Source: JACKBJ01 sp964549495
GTDB lineage: Bacteria > Chloroflexota > Anaerolineae > Epilineales > Epilineaceae
Assembly: GCA_964549495.1 (NCBI GenBank)
Contig: CAZJWJ010000020.1
Span: forward strand, 1 to 64,000
Reading direction: 5' to 3'
Length of the DNA: 64,000 nt
The position numbers were made by a program, and so were the translations under genes. The notes below the pieces were generated by a model. It saw nothing but the letters and a program-made list of their open reading frames with translations, ran no database searches and was not told the DNA's origin. Positions 39,905-48,239 of the stretch are shown one piece after another (the stretch's first letter is position 1; each line of letters opens with the position of its first letter).

Positions 39905-41857
39905 ATGCACGCCTCGTTCCAGCTCGACCGCCGCAGCCTCCGACTGACCGCCCTGGCCGCGCTCTTGGCCGGCCTGGCCGCCTTCCTGGCGCCGGCCGCA
40001 CCCTCGTCGGCCCAGATCGGCTTTCAGCAGCCGCAGTTCGTCAAGCCCAGCGCGGTGGCGCAGTACTCCCAGGCGCGGCCCGGCGATCAGCTGGCCATCG
40101 CGGTGGTCCTGGACCACGAGGAGGGTTTCCACAGCTGGCCCGATCGGGCGCAACTGGTCGTCCCGCCGGAGCTGGGCGCGGACTTCCCGGCCATCGCGAC
40201 GGCCATCGACATCACCTCGGTCGGCGAGGGCTTGCAGGTGGGCGCGGTGCAGTGGCCGGCCACGGAGATGGTGCCGGTCGACTACTTCATGACCGGCACG
40301 CCGACGATGTTGGTCTCCTTCACGGGCCGGGCCATCGCCTACATCCCGGTGACGGTCTCGGCCGATGCCCTGCCCGGCCAGGCGGCGGTCGACTTCACCC
40401 TGACCTACCAGTCCTGCGACGAGACGATGTGCTACCCGCCGGAGAGCCCGGCGATGCGCGTGCCGATCGAGATCGTGGCCGCGGGCGCCGATCTGCCGGC
40501 GCCGGCCGACGCGAGCCTCTTTGCCGGCTTCGCGGCCGGCGAGGTGGTCGACCCGGGCTCGGTCTGCACGCCGATCACGACCAACGTCTTCGGCCGCAGC
40601 TTCTCGATGAGCCCCTGCGGGGCCGGCGGCTTCTCGCTCCTGCTGCTGATCGCGGCCTTGGGCGGGCTGCTGCTGAACTTCACGCCCTGCGTGCTGCCGG
40701 TGCTGCCGCTGAAGGTGATGGCCATGAGCCGCGCGGCGGGCAATCCGGGCCGGCTGGCCTTCCTGGGCCTGATGATGAGCCTGGGCGTGGTCGGCTTCTG
40801 GATGCTGATCGGTGGCGCCATCGCTTTCGTGGCCGGCTTCACGGCCATCAGCAGCCTCTTCCAGACCAGCTGGTTCTCGCTGGTGGTCGGCCTGATCGTG
40901 GCCGCGATGGCGGTGGGCATGTTCGGCTTCTTCGAGGTCCGCCTGCCCCAGAGCATCTACCGCTTCAACCCCAGCCAGGAATCGCCCCAGGGCTCCTTCC
41001 TCTTCGGCGTGCTCACGGCGGTGCTCTCGACGCCCTGCACGGCGCCCTTCATGGGCAGCGCGGCGGCTTGGGCGGCCACGCAGGATAGCTCGATCACGCT
41101 GACGACCTTCGCGGCCATCGGAGCCGGCATGGCCCTGCCCTACATGCTGCTCTCGCTGCGGCCCGACTGGGTCGACCGCGTGCCGCGCAGCGGGCCGGCC
41201 AGCCTGGTGGTCAAGCAGGTGATGGGCCTTTTCATGCTGGCGGTGGCGGCCTTCTTCCTGGGCATCCCGCTGGCCGGCTGGCTCCAGACCCCGCCCGATC
41301 CGCCCAGCCGGCTCTACTGGTGGGTGGTCATCGCGTTGATCGTGGCGGCCTGCCTGTGGATGCTCTACCAGTCGATCCGACTCACCCGATCGCCGGTCAA
41401 GCGGATTGTGTTCGGCGGGCTGGCGGCCTTGCTGGCGGCCTTTTCGCTGGGCTTGGCGCCGGGCCTGGCCAGCCATGGCCCGATCGACTGGGTGTACTAC
41501 ACGCCGGAGCGCTTTGCGGAGGTGCAGGCGACCAATCAGGTGGTGGTGCTGGACTTCACGGCGGAGTGGTGTCTGAACTGCAAGGCGCTGGAGACCGGCG
41601 TCTTGCATCAGCCGCAGGTGGTCGAGCTGCTCGGGCGCGATGGTGTGGTGCCGATGAAGATCGACTTGACGGGCGACAATCCGGAGGGCCGTGCGATGTT
41701 GCAGCAGCTCGACTGGATCGGGATTCCCTTGCTTGCGGTGTTCGGGCCGAGCACGGGCTACGAGGACACGCCGCATAAGTTCGACAGCTACACGGTGGGT
41801 ACCGTGGAGCGGGCGGTGCTGGAAGCTGGCGGGGCTGGGGCGACAGCGGCGCGGTAG
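39905..41857 (+). CDS. dsbD: Thiol:disulfide interchange protein DsbD
   Basis: 650-residue protein carrying electrons from cytoplasmic thioredoxin across the membrane to extracytoplasmic thiol proteins. All three redox modules are visible: the N-terminal beta domain with CDETMCYPPES (cysteine pair and CYPP loop), the eight-helix membrane domain with NFTPCVLPVLPLKVM and LSTPCTAPFMG (the two membrane cysteines), and a C-terminal thioredoxin domain with FTAEWCLNCKALE. A signal peptide (LTALAALLAGLAAFLAPAAP) precedes QIGFQQPQ. The ATG at 39905 is used; an upstream in-frame ATG would add a polar lead unlike a signal. A long inverted repeat begins 12 bases after the stop. Its partner oxidoreductase is not in the window. 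Confidence 0.95.
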   Translation: MHASFQLDRRSLRLTALAALLAGLAAFLAPAAPSSAQIGFQQPQFVKPSAVAQYSQARPGDQLAIAVVLDHEEGFHSWPDRAQLVVPPELGADFPAIATAIDITSVGEGLQVGAVQWPATEMVPVDYFMTGTPTMLVSFTGRAIAYIPVTVSADALPGQAAVDFTLTYQSCDETMCYPPESPAMRVPIEIVAAGADLPAPADASLFAGFAAGEVVDPGSVCTPITTNVFGRSFSMSPCGAGGFSLLLLIAALGGLLLNFTPCVLPVLPLKVMAMSRAAGNPGRLAFLGLMMSLGVVGFWMLIGGAIAFVAGFTAISSLFQTSWFSLVVGLIVAAMAVGMFGFFEVRLPQSIYRFNPSQESPQGSFLFGVLTAVLSTPCTAPFMGSAAAWAATQDSSITLTTFAAIGAGMALPYMLLSLRPDWVDRVPRSGPASLVVKQVMGLFMLAVAAFFLGIPLAGWLQTPPDPPSRLYWWVVIALIVAACLWMLYQSIRLTRSPVKRIVFGGLAALLAAFSLGLAPGLASHGPIDWVYYTPERFAEVQATNQVVVLDFTAEWCLNCKALETGVLHQPQVVELLGRDGVVPMKIDLTGDNPEGRAMLQQLDWIGIPLLAVFGPSTGYEDTPHKFDSYTVGTVERAVLEAGGAGATAAR

Positions 41858-41869
41858 TGAGGTTGGTTG

Positions 41870-42021
41870 GAGGGCGGTGAGGGTCTTGGGGCGCGAAGCC
41901 GAAGTGATGACCGAACCCTATGACGCTGGGACCGGGTGCCAGAAGGCGGCTGTCCGGTCCCGCTGAGGGCCGCCGTCGCACACGACCTGTGGCTTCGCGC
42001 CCCAAGACCCTCACCGCCCTC
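41870..42021. repeat. 31-bp perfect inverted repeat around a 90-base structured loop
   Basis: The arm at 41870-41900 (starts GAGGGCGGTGAGGGTCTTGG) is the exact reverse complement of 41991-42021. The 90 bases between them hold further pairs (GGGACCGG / CCGGTCCC and GGCGGC / GCCGCC), so the transcript could fold into one large branched hairpin. It begins 12 bases after dsbD. No target duplication flanks it, and I see no second copy in the window. It may act as a terminator or 3'-end stabiliser, or be a non-autonomous element. The rest of the gap up to 42293 shows no gene. Confidence 0.75.
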
Positions 42022-42293
42022 GAGGACCACAGGTGGGAGAGGCGGACCTACGGAAACCGGGAGGTAGCTTCGAGGCACCCCCCACTGTGTCACTTCAGAT
42101 TTCGGCGTGCGTGCGCGGATGAGCCCATCGGCTCCTGCTACAGTCCCGGTTGGAGATTGGGGCTGTTCAGCGCAGGTAACCAGCCAGGCAACTCCAAGTT
42201 GATGTCATGAACCCACGTTCGCTGCAACCATGAAAAGTGCTCATGCACCTTGACTCGTGGTGTCTCGCAGGGCAATGATCGCTCGGGAAGCCA

Positions 42294-44471
42294 CTACCTC
42301 CGTCCCCAGAATAGCTCTCTGGAACATGGCACCTCGATAGCAATGCTCTCGTAGATCGCCGACAGGTCCTCTGCCTCCGGCGCGTGGTAGAAGTAATGCG
42401 GCTTGCTCGCAATCTGCCGCAAGGCTTCGCGCTCGATGTCGTTCCCTAATCCGACCGTGAAGACAATGATGCCCGTATCCTTCGCTCGGATTGCCTCCTC
42501 AACGGCTTCGCTCACAGGTCGTGGGTTCGAACGGCCGTCTGTCAGCAGAATGATCACCAGAGTGAACCCGACCCGTCGTTTGTGGCCAGCCAACTCTTCT
42601 GCTCCTTGCTGGACGGCACATGGAAGACAGGTCTTCTCCCCCACTCTCAATTGTGTGATGGCCGAGACCAAGGAGGCCCTATCTGCTGTCAGGGACACGT
42701 GGGTGCGGGCCGCAACATCGAAGGACACGACCGCCGCCCGGTCTCCATCATCAAGTCGAAGCAGGTCAAGGTAGCGCAGCGCCGCATCTTGGGCCGCTTC
42801 AATCTTGCGCCGTCCGGATCTCGAGGGCTCCTTCATGCTTGACGACGTGTCGATGATCAACACAACGTCCTGACGCTTCTGTTGAGGCGTACAGTTCTCC
42901 CGAAGGAGAATGGGAAGGTATACTGGCCTCGGATGGGTGGTGCTAGTTGGTGTGGGCGTGGCCGTACTTGTGGGTGTATCTGTCGCGGTGGATGTTGGCG
43001 TTATTGTTGGTGCCGTTGTCCGTGTCGCCGTGGATGTGTTTGTCGCGGTCGGCAAGCGACCCTTCTTTGTAAGTACATCCATCACGAATGCGGATTCTCG
43101 ACAGGGGAATAGGGCATTTTCCTGCTCTATGGATCGCCCCTCGTCTCTCACGGAAAACACAGCAGCCATGGGCTCTGATGCGGGTTCCGGAACTGCGGAT
43201 CGCTTGTGATCGAGTGCCGCAACGATCGAAGCCCCTGACTCCGTCCATTCCAGCGCGGCCGGCGCATCTGGAATGTTGCCGTACACCCACGGTCCTCTTC
43301 CTCTCTCATGGAAGCCGGACTCGGACAGTTCCCCTACGCGCACTTGTGACTTGAATGTTGCCCACGGCTTATCTTCGGGACGATCTGCACCTGACACGCC
43401 ACTTCTCACGTTGAGTGCGAGAAGACCGCTATTCTCAATCCCTCCGCTGAAGGCAACGTCCAACACTGAGCTCGCGTCTTCAACGTTTATCGTCCACGAT
43501 TTTCTTTGAAGAAGATCAATGACATTGAGAGAGGAGGTCGGGCCTCTAGTGGTCACCATGAATCTTCCATCTGGGCTCGATGCCATCATGGGGATAAGTA
43601 GATCTGTAGCCCAGCCCTGCCACTGGGCGATGTCAATGGGTGAGTCGACTTCGGTCATTTGGGTCGCATCAAACGTATGTATCGACATGACTGTGGTAGC
43701 CATTAGTTCCCGCCAGTGGTAACGCTCTCTTGTTAGGGCATGTACGACATTCCGAGTTGGATCTAGAAGCATGTTTACGGTTGGGTTTGGTAGCTCGAGT
43801 GTATCGACAGGTGATCCCAATTTATGGGTTCCCGGTCGATCCTCAGAATCTGGGATCCGAGTAACATCGCTCAGACGATGTTTCTCGATTCTGAAGGGCG
43901 GGACTCGCACCATTTCCTGATCCATTCCAGTCGTTGATACCAGCAGCGTATCACCATCCGGAAGGATCTCTATGCCATGATCGAATACCGACCCTATCAC
44001 CGTAGTCGAAATGTCCCACTGGTCGAGTGCCGCCCCTTCACGACGCAGCACATACAGAGATCCGAATATTTCCCTGCTGTTCTTGCGGTCCTGGCCAACG
44101 GATAGCATGCTCGGATCAGAAAATGGAAGGTCCATGAACCCCTTGCCAAACCCAGCGACGACAACTCCAAGATCTGGGGTTGAACGGAGCAAACCAAGAT
44201 TGGCTCGCCCCGGCTCGTTGCCAACGACGAGCGATCCGCGCTCGTGATCGACGGCGTTTACGCTCTGCACGCATCGCGAGTAGTTGATGTCTGGCCCGTA
44301 TGTGAAAGTGTAGAATGATATGTCCTCGAGATTCTCGGGCTCTTGTTGTGATGATGCCGTGAGCGCGGTGGCACGACCCAGGTTCGCGAGCACACCCGAA
44401 AATGCCATGAACAATGCCGGGATCAAAAGCACGACAATGACTGTCCTCATTCTCTTCATCTTCATCTTCAT
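42294..44471 (-). CDS. Secreted von Willebrand A protein with Thr/Pro linker, low-GC gene
   Basis: 725 residues from the chosen start. The signal peptide is RTVIVVLLIPALFMAFSG. The N-terminal 450 residues contain WD/propeller-like strands (VFDHGIEILPDGDTLLVSTT, SSPDGRFMVTTRG) without a clear family. A Thr-rich linker (TATNTSTATRTTAPTITPTS and onward) leads to YLPILLRENC and a C-terminal vWA domain with MIDAS DTSSSM and IILLTDGRSNP. The last module is plainly homologous to the end of the vWA protein at 35733. The gene is visibly poorer in G+C than its neighbours, suggesting a different origin. The start is uncertain: a run of GAAGAT repeats gives MKMKMKRM, so ATGs at 44471, 44465, 44459 and 44450 all precede the signal helix, and one at 44558 is possible. 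Confidence 0.8.
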   Translation of the reverse strand: MKMKMKRMRTVIVVLLIPALFMAFSGVLANLGRATALTASSQQEPENLEDISFYTFTYGPDINYSRCVQSVNAVDHERGSLVVGNEPGRANLGLLRSTPDLGVVVAGFGKGFMDLPFSDPSMLSVGQDRKNSREIFGSLYVLRREGAALDQWDISTTVIGSVFDHGIEILPDGDTLLVSTTGMDQEMVRVPPFRIEKHRLSDVTRIPDSEDRPGTHKLGSPVDTLELPNPTVNMLLDPTRNVVHALTRERYHWRELMATTVMSIHTFDATQMTEVDSPIDIAQWQGWATDLLIPMMASSPDGRFMVTTRGPTSSLNVIDLLQRKSWTINVEDASSVLDVAFSGGIENSGLLALNVRSGVSGADRPEDKPWATFKSQVRVGELSESGFHERGRGPWVYGNIPDAPAALEWTESGASIVAALDHKRSAVPEPASEPMAAVFSVRDEGRSIEQENALFPCRESAFVMDVLTKKGRLPTATNTSTATRTTAPTITPTSTATDTPTSTATPTPTSTTHPRPVYLPILLRENCTPQQKRQDVVLIIDTSSSMKEPSRSGRRKIEAAQDAALRYLDLLRLDDGDRAAVVSFDVAARTHVSLTADRASLVSAITQLRVGEKTCLPCAVQQGAEELAGHKRRVGFTLVIILLTDGRSNPRPVSEAVEEAIRAKDTGIIVFTVGLGNDIEREALRQIASKPHYFYHAPEAEDLSAIYESIAIEVPCSRELFWGRR

Positions 44472-44558
44472 CTTCAACCACCATCTCCATTCGCCTAGCG
44501 GTACGTTCCACACCACTGCTGGCACGAGAATCACCACGGTCGGTCCTGATGTCGACAA

Positions 44559-45083
44559 GACGCCCAGGGCGAGCCCTTACGGCACCCATGGGTCAGGTGT
44601 TGGGAAGTCACCTGTTGGTGTTGGCTGAGCAGGCCTCGGGGTTGCTGGCTGGTCTGTGTTCACGTGATTGGAGGGAGCGACGGTGGTGCTGAGCCACTGA
44701 TGTGGACCTCCCTTGCCTCTACGAGGAACGCGAAGCATGGACACGCCTTCGAACTGAGCGTGGCGCAATCACGCTGCACTGGCATGGCCCACGCCCGCTC
44801 TTCGGCCAACGCGCCCAGGCTGCGGATTTGGCGTCGTTCATCGCCTTACAGCCCTGAGCGTGTAGGGCGAAGCCGTACCTCCGCCACCGGGTCGAGCGTA
44901 TCCATACGCTACGGCAATCCGGGCCCCACTGCAACTGCGTCCGTCGCCGCCGGGCGAGCCCATACTGTGCTTTCAGTCTTGGTACAGTCTCGGCGCCAAA
45001 CCAGGATCGCGCACTCGGGCATCGCTTCTGAACCACGCCCCTTCGCGGTTGCCGGCTGAACCTCAACGGTCTAGGCTAGGGTC
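44559..45083. other. 525-bp stretch between divergent vWA and LVIVD genes
   Basis: No gene is supported. A minus-strand frame ending at 44577 reads QPATPRPAQPTPTGDFPTPD, like the Pro/Thr linkers of this organism, but it has no plausible start or domain and may be a remnant. Composition shifts from the lower GC of the vWA gene back to the genome norm across this stretch. A possible promoter at its right end is listed separately. Confidence 0.4.
45049..45077 (+). promoter_or_regulatory. Possible leaderless promoter of the LVIVD gene (TTGCCG-17-TAGGCT)
   Basis: TTGCCG at 45049-45054 and TAGGCT at 45072-45077 are 17 bases apart. The -10 ends six bases before the ATG at 45084, so transcription would start at or next to the start codon. 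No proper ribosome-binding site separates them (only AGGG two bases before the ATG). Matches to consensus are partial. Confidence 0.35.
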
Positions 45084-47267
45084 ATGCGACATCCTGAGAC
45101 GACGCGTTTGGACGACCGCTGGCCTCGGGTGGCTCCGCTCATTGCGTGGATCATTGCGGGCTGCCTGCTTCTGGCACGGGCCATTGTTCCGGTCGGCCTG
45201 GCGCAGTCCGAACCTCCGGAGCTCGAGCCCGTTTGGCAAGGCGGCGGCGCGGTGCACGCCGTGCATCTGCGTCAAGATGTCGAGGACGGCTGTCTTGGCT
45301 TCGACTTCGGTGTGGGTCCCCGCGTGGTATCGATCGTCCAGTGCATCGACTTCCCTGACCTGGGGTACAGTCCGCAGCTGTTGGGCGTCGTGCAAGGGAT
45401 CGATCGGAGTGGCGAGCGTCTGCTGGTTGCCACGGGCCCTGGGGGCTTGCAGGTCCTCGATTCGAATTTGGGAAGCCTCGCCCTGCTGGGTTCGCTGGAT
45501 CTGGAGGGAGATACGCTGGACGTGGCGGCCTTCGGGGATTCGGCGGTGCTGGCGCGCGGGCCGGATGGTCTGGCCATGGTGGACATCTCGGAGCCTGGAG
45601 CGCCGCGGGTGCTGGCCGAGATGCCGCTGGCGTCGGGGGTGCAGGCCATGGATCTGGCTCGGGTCGGGGAGCTGGTCCTGGTGGCGGCTGGGGTGACGGG
45701 GCTGCATGTGGTCGATGTCTCCGCGGCCGAGGCGCCGGTGGAGATCGGGCACCTCGAACGGGCCGAAGGATTCCCGGTGAACGTCGAGGCGGTGGTGGCG
45801 GGTGAGGGTGATGCCGCCTTCGCCTGTGACGGTCCGCGGGTGCTGTGGGTCGACCTGGCGGATCCTTCGCGGCCCGGGCTCCGGGACGTGTTGGAGTTGG
45901 ATGGCGGGGCGACCTGCCGGGCGCTGTCGGTGGGCGGGGGCAGGTTGGAGGTGTTGAGCGTGGACCCCTTGAATACCCGGCCGCGGCTGCACCGCTATGC
46001 GCTGGATGGAGGGGAGCCGGACCTCATCGTCGTGATGGACCCGGGTCTGCCGGCGGTGCCGGCCGGCATCTTCGAGACGCCGCGTCCCCGGATGGCCTTG
46101 GCCTCCAGTGACGTCGACGGTCCCCTTGTGGCCGCGGGCGGGCTGGGGTTGCGGCGGGTCGCGCGCGGGGAAGCCCTGCGGGGGGATGAAGCTTGGCCCG
46201 CGATCTTGGGGACGGGCGAGTTTGCGTGGCCCGAGGCGGTCGAGGTCGACGGGAGAAGGGCCTACGTGGCCGCTGGAGCCGGAGGGTTGATCGTGCTCGA
46301 CCTCGGCCGGACCCACGAGCCGCGGTGGGTGGGGACGCTACCCATCGTCGGGCATGCGCGGGATGTCGTGGCGCGCGGGGACGAGGTGCTCGTCGCGGCC
46401 GAGTCGGGGGGGCTGCATCGGGTGGATGTGCGCGCCTCGAGCGCGAGCGGCTGGCGGGAGCGGAGCCACTTGGAGCAGCTTGGCGGGGCCGGCCGGCTGG
46501 CGCTGGGCCAGCGGCATGTCTACGTGGCCGATGCGCTGGTCGGCCTGCGCATCGTGGCACTCGAGCCGGATGGGGGCATGCAGGAGGTCGGTGGCATCGA
46601 CCTGGGCTTCGATTATCCCGAGGGGCTGTTCGTGGATCGTGCGCATAATCGGCTGGCGGTAGCGCATGGCAGCGGCGTCAGCCTCTACGATCTTGCCGAC
46701 GAGGCGGCGCCGAGGCGCCTGTGGACGGTCGAGACGCCGGGCTTCGCGCGGGACGTGGATGGGATCGGCGCGGATCTGCTGGTGGCCGACGATCAGAGCG
46801 GGATGACGGTGCTGTGGTCGGCACTGGAGCGCGATACGGCTCCCGAACCGCTTCCCGAAGGCGGGGACATCAGCACGCACGACACGCTGGGCAGCGCCCA
46901 GTCCGTGGCGGCTTGGGCTCCGGCGAGGCTGGCGCGGGGGCTGGGTGGCTTCGCGGGAGCGTCGGCTCCGAGCGACATCGGCTACAGCCGCGAGGCTTGG
47001 ATCGCCGACGGGGAGGCCGGGCTAGCGACCTATTGGCTCGACAACGACTTCGGTGGACCGGAGGCCGGCCTCGAATTCACCCTCCCGCGAGAAGCGGTGG
47101 ACGTCGAGGCGGAGGATGGCTTCATCTTTGCGGCCGCCCGAGGAAGCGGCCTCTGGCTCTTCCACGATCCGTTCTTCCCGCCCCGGCCCTGGAAGCTGAA
47201 CCTGCCTTGGTTGCAGCGGGACGGCTGGCCGGGTGGACAGAGTCTGCGAAGTCCATCGCGAGATTGA
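45084..47267 (+). CDS. Secreted LVIVD-repeat beta-propeller protein
   Basis: 727-residue exported protein. The signal segment LIAWIIAGCLLLARAIVPVGLAQ is followed by about ten repeats of the LVIVD type, each with a '(G)GL.(V/L)(V/L)D(I/V/L)' core: GGLQVLDSNLGSL, DGLAMVDISEPGAPRVL, TGLHVVDVSAAEAPVEIG, GGLIVLDLGRTHEPRWVG and GGLHRVDVRASSAS are clear. These fold as a seven- or eight-bladed propeller on the outside of the cell, and function is not known beyond likely surface binding. No transmembrane anchor or sorting motif follows the last repeat. Convergent with psuG. Confidence 0.88.
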   Translation: MRHPETTRLDDRWPRVAPLIAWIIAGCLLLARAIVPVGLAQSEPPELEPVWQGGGAVHAVHLRQDVEDGCLGFDFGVGPRVVSIVQCIDFPDLGYSPQLLGVVQGIDRSGERLLVATGPGGLQVLDSNLGSLALLGSLDLEGDTLDVAAFGDSAVLARGPDGLAMVDISEPGAPRVLAEMPLASGVQAMDLARVGELVLVAAGVTGLHVVDVSAAEAPVEIGHLERAEGFPVNVEAVVAGEGDAAFACDGPRVLWVDLADPSRPGLRDVLELDGGATCRALSVGGGRLEVLSVDPLNTRPRLHRYALDGGEPDLIVVMDPGLPAVPAGIFETPRPRMALASSDVDGPLVAAGGLGLRRVARGEALRGDEAWPAILGTGEFAWPEAVEVDGRRAYVAAGAGGLIVLDLGRTHEPRWVGTLPIVGHARDVVARGDEVLVAAESGGLHRVDVRASSASGWRERSHLEQLGGAGRLALGQRHVYVADALVGLRIVALEPDGGMQEVGGIDLGFDYPEGLFVDRAHNRLAVAHGSGVSLYDLADEAAPRRLWTVETPGFARDVDGIGADLLVADDQSGMTVLWSALERDTAPEPLPEGGDISTHDTLGSAQSVAAWAPARLARGLGGFAGASAPSDIGYSREAWIADGEAGLATYWLDNDFGGPEAGLEFTLPREAVDVEAEDGFIFAAARGSGLWLFHDPFFPPRPWKLNLPWLQRDGWPGGQSLRSPSRD

Positions 47268-47275
47268 AGCCGGTA

Positions 47276-47290
47276 CCGGCATGTTGCCGG
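47276..47290. terminator. Small hairpin between convergent LVIVD and psuG genes
   Basis: CCGGCA (47276-47281), loop TGT, TGCCGG (47285-47290) form a 6-bp GC-rich stem. The adjoining GCCGGTACCGGC is itself palindromic. It lies eight bases after one stop and 25 before the other. There is no T-run, so the terminator role is tentative. Confidence 0.3.
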
Positions 47291-47315
47291 CATTGGAATC
47301 CGAGCCACGAACTCG

Positions 47316-48239
47316 CTAGCCCGACAGCTCGGCCGCTATCCGCGCCGCGACACGGGCGTTGTTGACCAGCAGTGCGCGATTTGCCGCCAGGCTGCGGCCG
47401 CCGCTGATCTCCGCCAGGCGCGAGAGGATGTAGGGCGTGACCGCGGCGCCGGTGATGGACCGGCCGGCCGCCTCGGCGGTCGCCTCGGCCACCAGGGCTT
47501 CGACCCCGTCGAGGGGGATGGCGTGCTCGGGCGGGACCGGGACGGTGAGGAGCAGCGCAGCCGGCAGGCCCAGGGCGTCGCGGGCCCGGATGCGGGCGGC
47601 GACGGAGGCGGGGTCGTCGAGGCGTTCGGTGACCGGCAGGCCGCTGTCGGGGGCGTAGAAGGCCGGCATGCGGTCGCAGCCGTAGCCCAGGACGGGCACG
47701 CCGCGGGATTCGAGGACCTCCAGGGTGGCCGGCAGGTCGAGCAGGCTCTTGGCGCCGCTACAGACCACCGTGATCGGGCGGCGGCCGAGCTCGATCAGGT
47801 CGGCCGAGACGTCGAAGGGCGCGCCGCGGTGGACGCCGCCGATGCCGCCGGTGGCCAGGATGGGGATGCCGGCCGTATGGGCCGCGTAGGCCGTGGCCGA
47901 GACCGTCGTGCCGCCCGGGCGGCCTGAGGCCAGGAGGCTGGGCAGGTCGCGGGTGGCGCATTTGGCGGCCCGGTCGTCCTCCGCCAAGCGGACCAGGTCG
48001 GCCGGCTCCAGGCCCACCCGCAGCCGGCCGTCCAGCACCGCGACGGTGGCCGGCTCGGCGCCCTCGTCGCGCAGGGCCTGTTCCATGGCCTGCACGGTCT
48101 CCAGATTGACTGGACGAGGTAGGCCGTGGGTCAGGACAGCCGTCTCGAGCGCGACGACGGGCCGGCCGGCTTCCAGCGCGGTGCGGACGGCCGGCGCGAC
48201 CTCGATCGCGGATTCGGCGGCCGGCTGGCGTCGGCTCAT
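47316..48239 (-). CDS. psuG: Pseudouridine-5'-phosphate glycosidase
   Basis: 307-residue enzyme that breaks the C-C bond of pseudouridine 5'-phosphate to give uracil and ribose 5-phosphate. Conserved blocks include VVALETAVLTHGLPRPVNLE, ALRDEGAEPATVAVLDGRL, ATGGIGGVHRGAPFDVSADL, CSGAKSLLDLPATLEVLESRGVPVLGY (with the Schiff-base Lys of the family) and the C-terminal TPYILSRLAEISGGRSLAANRAL. Length is normal. The start overlaps the P450 stop by 4 bases (ATGA). The kinase PsuK that normally supplies the substrate is not in the window. Confidence 0.95.
   Translation of the reverse strand: MSRRQPAAESAIEVAPAVRTALEAGRPVVALETAVLTHGLPRPVNLETVQAMEQALRDEGAEPATVAVLDGRLRVGLEPADLVRLAEDDRAAKCATRDLPSLLASGRPGGTTVSATAYAAHTAGIPILATGGIGGVHRGAPFDVSADLIELGRRPITVVCSGAKSLLDLPATLEVLESRGVPVLGYGCDRMPAFYAPDSGLPVTERLDDPASVAARIRARDALGLPAALLLTVPVPPEHAIPLDGVEALVAEATAEAAGRSITGAAVTPYILSRLAEISGGRSLAANRALLVNNARVAARIAAELSG

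Noticed and set aside
42950..43050. Short repeats resembling a minisatellite
   Set aside because: They encode the Thr/Pro linker of the vWA protein; codon repetition explains them.
44577..44768. Minus-strand frame with Pro/Thr-rich end as a gene
   Set aside because: Only the last 25 residues look protein-like; there is no domain, signal peptide or ribosome-binding site. Kept as a note in the gap entry.
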